A stretch of DNA of 30,953 bases from Candidatus Segatella mututuai. GTDB lineage: Bacteria > Bacteroidota > Bacteroidia > Bacteroidales > Bacteroidaceae. The translations under genes and the position numbers were made by a program. The DNA is taken from the NCBI GenBank assembly GCA_002439605.1, contig DJOI01000010.1:63017-93969 (forward strand), read 5' to 3'. This document shows positions 1 through 6,222 of this stretch, piece by piece. Within the stretch, counting starts at the first letter, position 1. Every line of letters starts with the position of its first letter. The notes under the pieces were generated by a model. The model was not told the DNA's origin, made no database searches, and saw only the letters and a program-made list of their open reading frames with translations.

Positions 1-906
1 GCCATAGGCTCGCTGGTCTGCATTCTTGTCACTTTCCTTTTCTTCTGGTTTGGTGTGATGGATGGCAATTTGCTCTTTGCCGTTATTGCCATACTGCTGG
101 TAGCCGTTATCGCTTTCCTCTTTACTACGGTGGCAGCCAATGCTATTGCCATCGTGGGCAGTAATCCTGTTTCGGGTATGACCTTGATGACGCTCATCTT
201 TGCCTCTGTGGTGATGGTGGCTGTAGGTTTGAAAGGTCCTGGCGGTATGTTGGCGGCACTCATCATGGGTGGTGTGGTATGTACGGCGCTTTCGGTGGCA
301 GGTTCGTTCATTACCGACTTGAAGATAGGTTATTGGTTGGGCACCACTCCCAAGAAGCAGGAGAGCTGGAAGTTCCTTGGCACCTTGGTGAGTGCAGCTA
401 CTGTCGGTGGCGTGATGATGCTCCTGAACGAGACCTATGGCTTTGCTTCGGGCTCGTTGGCGGCACCTCAGGCCAATGCCATGGCGGCGGTCATCGACCC
501 ATTGATGAATGGAGTGGGAGCGCCATGGGTGCTTTATGGCATCGGAGCCTTGTTGGCCATCGTGCTTACTTATTTCAAAATTCCAGCCTTGGCTTTTGCC
601 TTGGGCATGTTTATTCCTCTCGAACTCAATGTGCCTCTTGTCGTAGGTGGAGCCATCAACTGGTGGATTACCACCCGTTCTAAGGACGCTCAGGTAAACA
701 AGGAGCGTGGCGAGAAAGGTACGCTCATAGCCAGCGGGTTCATTGCCGGTGGCGCCTTGATGGGTGTGGTGAGTGCGTTGCTCAAGTTTGGTGGCATCGA
801 AGTGAGCGTTGCCGATAGTTGGTGGGCCAATCCGCTGTCTGAGGTTTGCTCGCTCATCGCTTATGTCCTCCTCATTGCCTATTTCGTGAAGGCTACGAAG
901 AAATGA
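1..906 (+). CDS. OPT family oligopeptide transporter, C-terminal part (5' end outside window)
   Basis: The frame is open from base 1, so the gene begins upstream; an ATG at 55 is internal. The visible ~300 residues are almost entirely hydrophobic, with roughly six to seven membrane segments separated by short loops. The polar loop with GTTPKKQESWK and the later stretch SGSLAAPQANAMAAVID resemble the C-terminal half of OPT-family transporters, inner-membrane proteins that import oligopeptides or metal chelates with protons. It ends in KATKK and TGA. No terminator-like hairpin with a T-run follows; 907-983 contains only a short direct repeat (TATCGATGTAA twice, near 928-950). It is probably unrelated to the fructan locus. 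The family call is from recalled sequence character; the substrate cannot be told from this fragment. Confidence 0.8.
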   Translation, partial: AIGSLVCILVTFLFFWFGVMDGNLLFAVIAILLVAVIAFLFTTVAANAIAIVGSNPVSGMTLMTLIFASVVMVAVGLKGPGGMLAALIMGGVVCTALSVAGSFITDLKIGYWLGTTPKKQESWKFLGTLVSAATVGGVMMLLNETYGFASGSLAAPQANAMAAVIDPLMNGVGAPWVLYGIGALLAIVLTYFKIPALAFALGMFIPLELNVPLVVGGAINWWITTRSKDAQVNKERGEKGTLIASGFIAGGALMGVVSALLKFGGIEVSVADSWWANPLSEVCSLIAYVLLIAYFVKATKK

Positions 907-983
907 TAGCTATATTTTCAGACACCGATATCGATGTAATATCGATGTAAATGTGAGGAAAGACGCAAAAAACTGAAAAAATA

Positions 984-1015
984 TTTGGAGATTTCAAATA
1001 ATCGTCCTATCTTTG
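984..1015 (+). promoter_or_regulatory. Promoter of ssrA (Bacteroidota type)
   Basis: TTTG at 984-987, 20-nt spacer, TATCTTTG at 1008-1015. This is an exact match to the Bacteroidota housekeeping consensus TTTG-N19-21-TAnnTTTG and lies 73 nt before the mature tmRNA start. The implied transcript starts near 1020, giving a 5' leader that must be removed. Confidence 0.75.
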
Positions 1016-1051
1016 CATCCCAATAGTTACAAGTGAGTGGCTATTGGGATG
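1016..1051 (+). other. Hairpin in the 5' leader of pre-tmRNA
   Basis: CATCCCAATAG (1016-1026) pairs perfectly with CTATTGGGATG (1041-1051) around a 14-nt loop. It sits at or just before the expected transcript start and upstream of the mature tmRNA end at 1089. It may guide 5' processing or only be a leader structure. Confidence 0.4.
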
Positions 1052-1088
1052 TTTGTATCTTCCCATCATGAAAGAAGCAAGCAGATTC

Positions 1089-1483
1089 GGGGTTGACTGG
1101 ATTTGACGGCGAGATGAGATGGTACGTAAGCACGCGGAGGCTCGTTGGCTACCTCCTAAATCTTAGTGAACAAACAATTAATTGGCGAAAATAACTACGC
1201 TCTCGCTGCCTAATCGAAGTACAGTAGATTGGCTTTATTCCGTCACAAGGTGATGGAACGGGACATCGCTCAACGGATGTGGTTCCGAATCTTGTTGGTC
1301 AAGCGGTGCAGGTAAATCGGAAATAGCTCTTGCAGGCCTCGTTGCAAGTGTGAAGTTTTAGAGGATAAGGGCATGGTTGGTGGTCCAGGTCTTGCCATGT
1401 CACGAAAACCAAAGGCTGGAATAAGCGTGTAGAAAGCGTATGGTTTCCTTGTGCGGACGAGGGTTCGAATCCCTCCAGCTCCA
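1089..1483 (+). ncRNA. ssrA: tmRNA (transfer-messenger RNA), tag GENNYALAA
   Basis: The RNA rescues stalled ribosomes by acting first as tRNA-Ala and then as mRNA for a degradation tag. The 5' end GGGGTTGACTGGATTTGACGG is the standard tmRNA start. Its first seven bases pair with CAGCTCC at 1476-1482 (two G-U pairs) to make the acceptor stem. The T-arm is GAGGGTTCGAATCCCTC, followed by discriminator A1483. The tag frame begins at GGC 1184 and reads GENNYALAA, ending at TAA 1211-1213, a Bacteroidota-style tag ending in ALAA. After A1483 the genome reads CTC rather than CCA, so the CCA end would be added after transcription. A terminator follows directly. Confidence 0.95.
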
Positions 1484-1488
1484 CTCCT

Positions 1489-1534
1489 TACACGACAAAA
1501 GCTGCTGATTCATATCAGCAGCTTTTGTCGTGTA
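1489..1534 (+). terminator. Terminator after ssrA
   Basis: A perfect 21-bp inverted repeat (1489-1509 with 1514-1534) closed by a 4-nt TCAT loop begins six bases after the tmRNA. The descending arm contains a TTTT run but no T-tract follows the stem. The near-perfect symmetry means it would fold from either strand. Confidence 0.75.
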
Positions 1535-1544
1535 TTGTCCTCAG

Positions 1545-1578
1545 ACAGGGCTGTTGATGGGGCATCAAACAGCCTTGT
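1545..1578 (-). terminator. Hairpin terminator of the minus-strand two-gene unit
   Basis: Arms 1545-1559 and 1563-1578 pair, with one bulged base and one G-T pair, around a GGG loop. The hairpin lies just past the stop of the minus-strand small protein gene (1595) and faces the ssrA terminator, as expected between convergent units. No clear T-run follows on the minus strand. Confidence 0.5.
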
Positions 1579-1594
1579 GTCTACCATCCCAATT

Positions 1595-1777
1595 TTATTC
1601 TTCCTCTTTGTCGTCATCGGCCCACACATCGAAGTTGTGGGGCTTGGAAAGGAACTCGGAGTTGTATTCTCCGTCAACAATGTCTATGTTCATGTCGTCG
1701 GAAGAGCCTGCCAGCAAGGTTGTCGAGGCATAGTGGCATATTACGACAGAAGGTTTTATATATGTTTGCTTTTTCAT
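1595..1777 (-). CDS. 60-residue small protein, MKKxxYxKP type, acidic C-terminus
   Basis: Not a family I can name. It starts MKKQTYIKPS, has a middle motif LLAGSS and ends with a strongly acidic tail (VWADDDKEEE). Its ATG (1775-1777) overlaps the TGA of the larger upstream gene in an ATGA arrangement, so the two are probably translationally coupled. A second 60-residue protein of the same layout lies at 6018-6200, also directly after a gene for a protein with a T9SS-like tail. Short proteins beginning MKKxYxxP are, as I recall, common in Prevotella and uncharacterised. No signal peptide or membrane segment is evident. The same design in two linked places, plus the coupled start, argues that it is a real gene. 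The function is unknown; a helper or tag for the secreted partner is speculation. Confidence 0.65.
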   Translation of the reverse strand: MKKQTYIKPSVVICHYASTTLLAGSSDDMNIDIVDGEYNSEFLSKPHNFDVWADDDKEEE

Positions 1778-3252
1778 TTGATAACTACTTTTTTATTGTT
1801 GATGATATAGATGCCGTTGCTCAAGTGCAGTTCGCTCATTGAAGAGGCTGTTGCTATCAGGTTGCCTTGCAGACTGTAAACCTTCACGGCCTTGTTGCCG
1901 AAAGCTGCTGTACTCTCGATGCCTGTAGTCTCGCCATCGGTGAAGCCTAAAGAGAGAGTCTTTGCTTCGCTGCCCTCGGACAATTCCAAGTAGGCACGGA
2001 AAGCCTTGGTGGTTGCATCAGCACCGCCTTTCTGGAAGGTGTTGCTTTCTGTAAGCCCATATTTGCCTTCAGCGCTGCCAGGGGTGTAGGTTCCTACGAA
2101 TGTTGAGCCAAGACTATTGTTTGTATTGACCACACCCTTGTCGGTGAAGGTGAACTCGGGGATAGCCTCATTGTAGTTGGCGATGAATGGAACGTTGGCA
2201 TCGACATGATCTTCTTTTTTGAAAGTAACGATAGATGTGTTGTCTTCTTTGTTTACGATTTCCTTATAGGTAGCGATGTTTGCAGCCTTCATGTCCTCCT
2301 TGCTTACCCAGAATGGCAGACACATGGTATTGTAGCCTGATTTTACTGAACGTTTCAGGGTGACTGTTGTTGCCGTGAAATCTTCTGCGGCCATGAAAGA
2401 CTTGGTCTCGTCGAGTACGAGATTGGCGCATGTTCCGTCTTTTACAACGTTTACAGCATCGTATGCTTCATCGGCATACACGAGAATATTGCTGTGTTCA
2501 CCTCGCATACCGTTGATGTCAGCATCTTTTACGATGCAGCCTCGCATATCTATGTTGGCTGGCTTGTCGGAAAGTTTTGCTGTCAAAGCGGCAAAGTCAT
2601 TATAAGTAACTGCTTGCCAATCGCCGTCAGCATTTTGGCATTCTCCCTTCATCCAGGCACCCGACAGTTTGATAACTCCCTCAAGTGACTTGTCTCCTAT
2701 TTGTGAGAGTAATTGGCCGTTCACTTTAGTGGCAGGTTCTATGACGATATTGTCGATGTAAACATCCTGTTCTCCCTCTACATCGCCAGTCTGGGCGGTG
2801 ATTGTCATAAGTCCAGGGTTGTCGAAGCTACCATTGGTGGAATAGTCGAACACGACTTTCTGCCATTTTCCTTCCTCGCTATAATAAGCTGCTACTTTCT
2901 TCCAGTAACGATCAGATCCGTCTGTTGGGTCGGAGAGTTCTATCAGTACGTTTTCTGCTTTCGACTTCTTGATCATCAGAGATACACGGGTGCTACCCTG
3001 TAAAGAAGGAGTTATCCATTCGCGGAAAGGTAGTTTCACAACCTTATTGCCATTGGTCATCACAAACTTCAGACACATCTTGGAAGTGTTGATGCCGTCC
3101 GTCTCTGGGTTAGCTACAACTTCGGGATTACCATCGTTCCAAAAACCGCCTTGGGTTCCCACGGTACAGTTTTCTCCATCCCAAAGGGTGGTTTGTGCGA
3201 ATGTTGCTGCTGATGCCAAGCAAGCAATGCATAGAGTAAATACTTTTCTCAT
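1774..3252 (-). CDS. Secreted protein with N-terminal carbohydrate-binding-like sandwich and T9SS-like C-terminal tail
   Basis: 492 residues. Residues 1-20 form a signal peptide (MRKVFTLCIA..., cleavage near TFAQ). Residues ~21-172 look like a jelly-roll binding module: alternating strands, WDG near the start and a closing VYIDNIVIEP typical of such folds. The middle contains a stretch found in many Prevotella surface proteins (GYNTMCLPFWVSKEDM). The last ~40 residues (VKVYSLQGNLIATASS...NGIYIINNKKVVIK) resemble a type IX secretion sorting domain, so the protein is probably surface-bound or released. No catalytic signature is recognised. Its promoter (3358-3425) carries the same 30-nt element as the three fructan operons, which ties it to fructan use; a fructan-binding role is inference. 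It overlaps the following small gene by four bases. Confidence 0.8.
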   Translation of the reverse strand: MRKVFTLCIACLASAATFAQTTLWDGENCTVGTQGGFWNDGNPEVVANPETDGINTSKMCLKFVMTNGNKVVKLPFREWITPSLQGSTRVSLMIKKSKAENVLIELSDPTDGSDRYWKKVAAYYSEEGKWQKVVFDYSTNGSFDNPGLMTITAQTGDVEGEQDVYIDNIVIEPATKVNGQLLSQIGDKSLEGVIKLSGAWMKGECQNADGDWQAVTYNDFAALTAKLSDKPANIDMRGCIVKDADINGMRGEHSNILVYADEAYDAVNVVKDGTCANLVLDETKSFMAAEDFTATTVTLKRSVKSGYNTMCLPFWVSKEDMKAANIATYKEIVNKEDNTSIVTFKKEDHVDANVPFIANYNEAIPEFTFTDKGVVNTNNSLGSTFVGTYTPGSAEGKYGLTESNTFQKGGADATTKAFRAYLELSEGSEAKTLSLGFTDGETTGIESTAAFGNKAVKVYSLQGNLIATASSMSELHLSNGIYIINNKKVVIK

Positions 3253-3357
3253 TTTTGAATCTTTTAGTTTAACAATGTTCAGGTTTATTATATAAGAAGA
3301 GAGGAGGAATGTCGGTTTTAGCTATATCCTCCGAACGCTTTATTTTTAGTTTTGCTG

Positions 3358-3425
3358 CAAAAATACGATATTGCTATAAAGCTTAAGATTAAAAATCGTT
3401 CGCTCTTTGGAAAATATGTTGCATG
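3358..3425 (-). promoter_or_regulatory. Regulated promoter D (fructan regulon element, minus strand)
   Basis: Read on the minus strand: CATGCAACAT (3425-3416), 14 nt, GAACGA (3401-3396), then exactly 30 nt, then TATTTTTG (3365-3358), a good -7 box. The arrangement is identical to promoters A, B and C. The -7 box lies 105 nt before the ATG at 3252. Confidence 0.8.
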
Positions 3426-3548
3426 TAATTATTTCATTCTATTTTGAAATGATATTTACTCAACTTTTGCTGGATGTGGAAGTTGGTGGCGTAATATTCC
3501 ACATGTCAAGCTTTCATGGAGTGCTTCTTCGTGATGGGGGATAGCCTC

Positions 3549-3600
3549 CCAACTGGGAAATAATTTTTTTCCTAACTGGGAAATAATTTTTTCCCAACTG
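3549..3600. repeat. Short tandem repeat, 22-nt unit
   Basis: Two successive 22-nt units (3549-3570 and 3571-3592) of the form CCWAACTGGGAAATAATTTT plus Ts, then the first eight bases of a third. Each unit contains CCCAACTGGG-like dyad symmetry. The repeat lies between the minus-strand unit and the inverted-repeat segment; function unknown. Confidence 0.7.
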
Positions 3601-3614
3601 ATGAATAAAATATT

Positions 3615-4040
3615 TGAATATCCGCAATCATCCAAATTATAGAAGGAAATGCATCGAATTTCCTGATGACTAATTTGGTTTGTGGCAGAGCATGATTCAA
3701 ACATATAACTCTTGTAGATAGTAATCATAGTGAAGGTACAAAGATGCGCTTCCTTGCGGGGCAAAGTTGTACTTCCTTGGGGGGTAACATTGCGCATCCT
3801 TAAAGGGTGTCAAACTCGAATATGAAGGGCGTTCCACGGGCGTGAGCTGACCGTCCCACGACCGTGGGACGACTGGCTGACGACCGTGAGCCAAGCGACT
3901 GACGGTCGTGGAACGCCCGACGGAGTTGGACATTTGCTATCATCTAAACCTGCCGTATGGCAGAATCAATCGAGAGATTGTTGCAAGAAGTTCTCTTTAA
4001 CACCGTGATATTTTGCAATTTGGATGACTGCGGATATTCA
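3615..4040. repeat. ~425-bp segment bounded by 24-bp inverted repeats
   Basis: Bases 3615-3638 (core ATATCCGCAATCATCCAAAT) recur as the reverse complement at 4017-4040 with a single mismatch. The enclosed ~380 bp has no credible gene but holds a dense palindrome cluster (3827-3918). The layout resembles a small non-autonomous element (MITE-like) or an intergenic repeat pair; no target-site duplication was identified. It forms most of the 1.2-kb gene-free stretch 3253-4466; apart from this, the tandem repeat and the two promoters, I see nothing else in that stretch. Confidence 0.55.
3827..3918. repeat. Nested palindrome cluster (REP-like)
   Basis: Outer arms GGGCGTTCCACG (3827-3838) and CGTGGAACGCCC (3907-3918) enclose an inner perfect hairpin CGTCCCACG/CGTGGGACG (3852-3860/3863-3871). 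Two further copies of ACGACCGT (3858-3865 and 3880-3887) can each pair with ACGGTCGT at 3902-3909, so alternative folds compete. It is much GC-richer than its surroundings. It could act as a REP-like element, a transcription barrier between divergent units or a protein-binding site. Confidence 0.65.
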
Positions 4041-4336
4041 TTAAAATTTTCGCAGTTAAGTCTTGTTCAGCAACGGATATTTATGCTTAAGAGTGAAAAT
4101 TGCAGTTCTCGCTCTTTCCGACATGGGAAAGGGCAAAAAGTCTGGACTTCCCGAACGACCATAGGGAGTGATTTCCTGAGTAACTTCTCTAACTTCCCCA
4201 TTTGCTAAAGTAGAATTAGATGTTATTGAACATGCCTTTCTAACGACAATAGATGGCACCTGCTTGCCTTCATGGATGGAAGTGTGCAGGAATTGTTTAT
4301 CCTTTAAAAAGAGTTCTAAAGATAAGAAAAATGTTT

Positions 4337-4404
4337 CTTGTAACATATTTCTTATGTAATGAACGATAATTGTGTGGAGTGAAAAGATATGTTTGTTACA
4401 TTTG
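4337..4404 (+). promoter_or_regulatory. Regulated promoter A (fructan regulon element)
   Basis: CTTGTAACAT (4337-4346), 14 nt, GAACGA (4361-4366), exactly 30 nt, then TACATTTG (4397-4404) as -7 box, 62 nt before the operon A start codon. It shares extra identity with promoter B: TTATG, ATGAACGA and ATTGTG sit at the same offsets. It probably binds the AraC-type regulator encoded at 19048. Confidence 0.82.
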
Positions 4405-4466
4405 CAATCGGAAAAGGCGTAGTCGTTGAGAAATCTTAATCAAAATAATAACTAATAAAATTGAGT

Positions 4467-5993
4467 ATGAAAAAGTTTACTAATTTGTTACTATTGACAT
4501 TGTTGTTTGTTTGTGGTAGCCAATGGGCTAAGGCACAGAAAGTGGGTATGTTTATCGGTTATGATAACGTGGACGCAATCGAAGACGATGACGAAAAGGC
4601 TGCCGCCGAATGGTTTAATACTACTTATGTAGCTACTGGTAAGGGTAAGTTCTATACTCCAAGTACCATTTCTTCGCTTAATTCTAATGAGGTGAAAGCG
4701 TTGTGGGTAGTTGTTGATAGAGTGGGGCTTAAGATTGGTTTTGCCAATCTTCCGTCTGTTTTTGTAAATAGTAGATCCATTGGAGCCCTTCAGACTTATG
4801 TGAAGAATGGTGGTAACTTGTTGCTCACAACCCAAGCTACCCAGTTGGTTGTGGCCGTTGGACGAGTGTCGGACGTGTATGCACCAACTATCTTTGGCTC
4901 GGGAGTTGGTGGACAGAATCCTGATGTTTGGGGTATCAATGCACAGATAGGCTGTAATCCTAATTTAGCAGAATATTATGATCATCGCTCTCATCCTATC
5001 TATAAGGATCTGGAAATAAACTCTGACTTGTATACTGACCATGTGATATATCCTTTGATTGGCAACGGTTGGAAGGAAGACCACAACTGTAAGTGGGATT
5101 TTAATGCCATTGCAGGTTTGGAGGACAATCCAAACAAGTTGGCAGACTTTGAGAACAAGACTCGTTCTTCTGTGATTGGTGTATGGCAACATGTTACAGA
5201 TTATGCTTGCGCTGGTGTCATTGAGTTCTTGTCAACAGACGAGTTCAAGGGAACCATCTTGTGCAACGGCATCGCCGCTTACGAATGGCATCAGAATGAT
5301 GTGGCCAATCCTTATCAAAGCAACATAGAAAAGTTGACCAGCAACAGTTTGGAATACTTGAAGACCTTGAATACAGCAGCATCCGTTGCAGCACCCATCA
5401 AGGTGGATGGTGTAGAGAGCTATTGGGGCACATTCTATTCGAGTGCAGCCAAGACGCTTCCTGAGGGCATTGCTGCTTATGTAGTCGAGAAAGCCGACAA
5501 TGGCTATGCCAAGTTAGTGAAGGTTGCCGAGGGTGGAGAAGTGATTCCAGGCGGAGAAGGTTTCTTCTTGCAGTCAGCTACCGCGCAAGAGCAAGTGACC
5601 TTGACAACAGCTGTGGATGCTGACGAGGCAGTGAAAGTAAGCAACAATCTCCTGCGAGGTTCTGATGAAGAAACAACCTTCGAGAATGAGGGAACTTATT
5701 ACATTCTCGGTCGTACAGGTACGGAGAACGACTATACATACGGGCTCTACTGGCAGAAAGGTACTGAAGGAAAGAAGGTGACGAATGCAGCCAACAAGGC
5801 TTATCTCTTGATACCTTTGGCTTCTGAGTCTAAGTCGCTTACTTTGACTTTCGGCGAGGCTACTGGTATTGACCAAGTACAGACAAGCATGGAGAATGAA
5901 AAGGCAGAAACTTACAATGTGGCAGGACAACGTATTGTTACAGACTATAAAGGCTTGGTCATCAAGAAAGGTAAGAAGTATTTGCAAAAGTAA
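4467..5993 (+). CDS. Secreted DUF4960-type fructan-binding protein with T9SS-like tail
   Basis: 508 residues from ATG 4467 (MKKFTN...). A TTG two codons earlier is in frame but is a less likely start. Signal peptide to about residue 24 (WAKAQ), with no convincing lipobox. Residues ~25-300 match the module of the 10993 lipoprotein, sharing DRVGL, GGNLLLT/GGNLFLT, DHRSH, EDHNC-WD-NA and HVTDY-CAG-EF. I recall this module as DUF4960, found in BT1761, the levan-binding surface protein of B. thetaiotaomicron. Residues ~305-465 are a Prevotella-type repeat region (SYWGTFYSSAAKTLPEG). The end (YNVAGQRIV...GLVIKKGKKYLQK) looks like a T9SS sorting tail. It is therefore a DUF4960 module exported through T9SS rather than anchored as a lipoprotein. 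First gene of operon A. Confidence 0.8.
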   Translation: MKKFTNLLLLTLLFVCGSQWAKAQKVGMFIGYDNVDAIEDDDEKAAAEWFNTTYVATGKGKFYTPSTISSLNSNEVKALWVVVDRVGLKIGFANLPSVFVNSRSIGALQTYVKNGGNLLLTTQATQLVVAVGRVSDVYAPTIFGSGVGGQNPDVWGINAQIGCNPNLAEYYDHRSHPIYKDLEINSDLYTDHVIYPLIGNGWKEDHNCKWDFNAIAGLEDNPNKLADFENKTRSSVIGVWQHVTDYACAGVIEFLSTDEFKGTILCNGIAAYEWHQNDVANPYQSNIEKLTSNSLEYLKTLNTAASVAAPIKVDGVESYWGTFYSSAAKTLPEGIAAYVVEKADNGYAKLVKVAEGGEVIPGGEGFFLQSATAQEQVTLTTAVDADEAVKVSNNLLRGSDEETTFENEGTYYILGRTGTENDYTYGLYWQKGTEGKKVTNAANKAYLLIPLASESKSLTLTFGEATGIDQVQTSMENEKAETYNVAGQRIVTDYKGLVIKKGKKYLQK

Positions 5994-6017
5994 GAATCTC
6001 AAAAATAGTATTTAGAT

Positions 6018-6200
6018 ATGAAAAAGAGATATTTTAAGCCAGGAATCAAGTGCATGTTCGTTGGCAACGAAAGCCTGATGGATTCAAGTGTGCAACTTGA
6101 TCAAAAGGAAGCAAGTGATGATTGGCAAGGAGCCAAGGAAAATACCTTCTTTGTTGAGGAAGAGGAAAGTACAAGTTCTCATTCTGTTTGGGATGAATAA
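6018..6200 (+). CDS. 60-residue small protein, MKKxYxKP type, acidic C-terminus
   Basis: Starts MKKRYFKPGI, 24 nt after the stop of the T9SS-tailed DUF4960 gene and 22 nt before susC-like 6223, so it is inside operon A. It has the same length and plan as the minus-strand protein at 1595-1777: MKK-aromatic-KP start, a central L-[LM]-x-[GS]-S motif (LMDSS here), then an acidic tail (VEEEEST) ending near VWDE. Overall residue identity is low, so the shared plan is the main evidence. No signal peptide or membrane segment is visible. The family is unknown to me; its recurrence next to a T9SS-tailed protein suggests a linked role. Confidence 0.65.
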   Translation: MKKRYFKPGIKCMFVGNESLMDSSVQLDQKEASDDWQGAKENTFFVEEEESTSSHSVWDE

Positions 6201-6222
6201 AGATAATTAAAACAAGAACTAT

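Noticed and set aside
3549..3918. Possible CRISPR array
   Set aside because: Repeat units are adjacent without spacers, the palindromes are unequal in length, and there are no cas genes.
3456..4346. Short frames on both strands in the gene-free stretch (about 78-113 codons)
   Set aside because: Their translations are composed of the inverted and palindromic repeats (for example both copies read NLDDCGYS), and no start region or domain supports them.
4461..4469. TTG start two codons before ATG 4467
   Set aside because: ATG 4467 gives a standard MKK signal-peptide start; nothing supports the earlier TTG.
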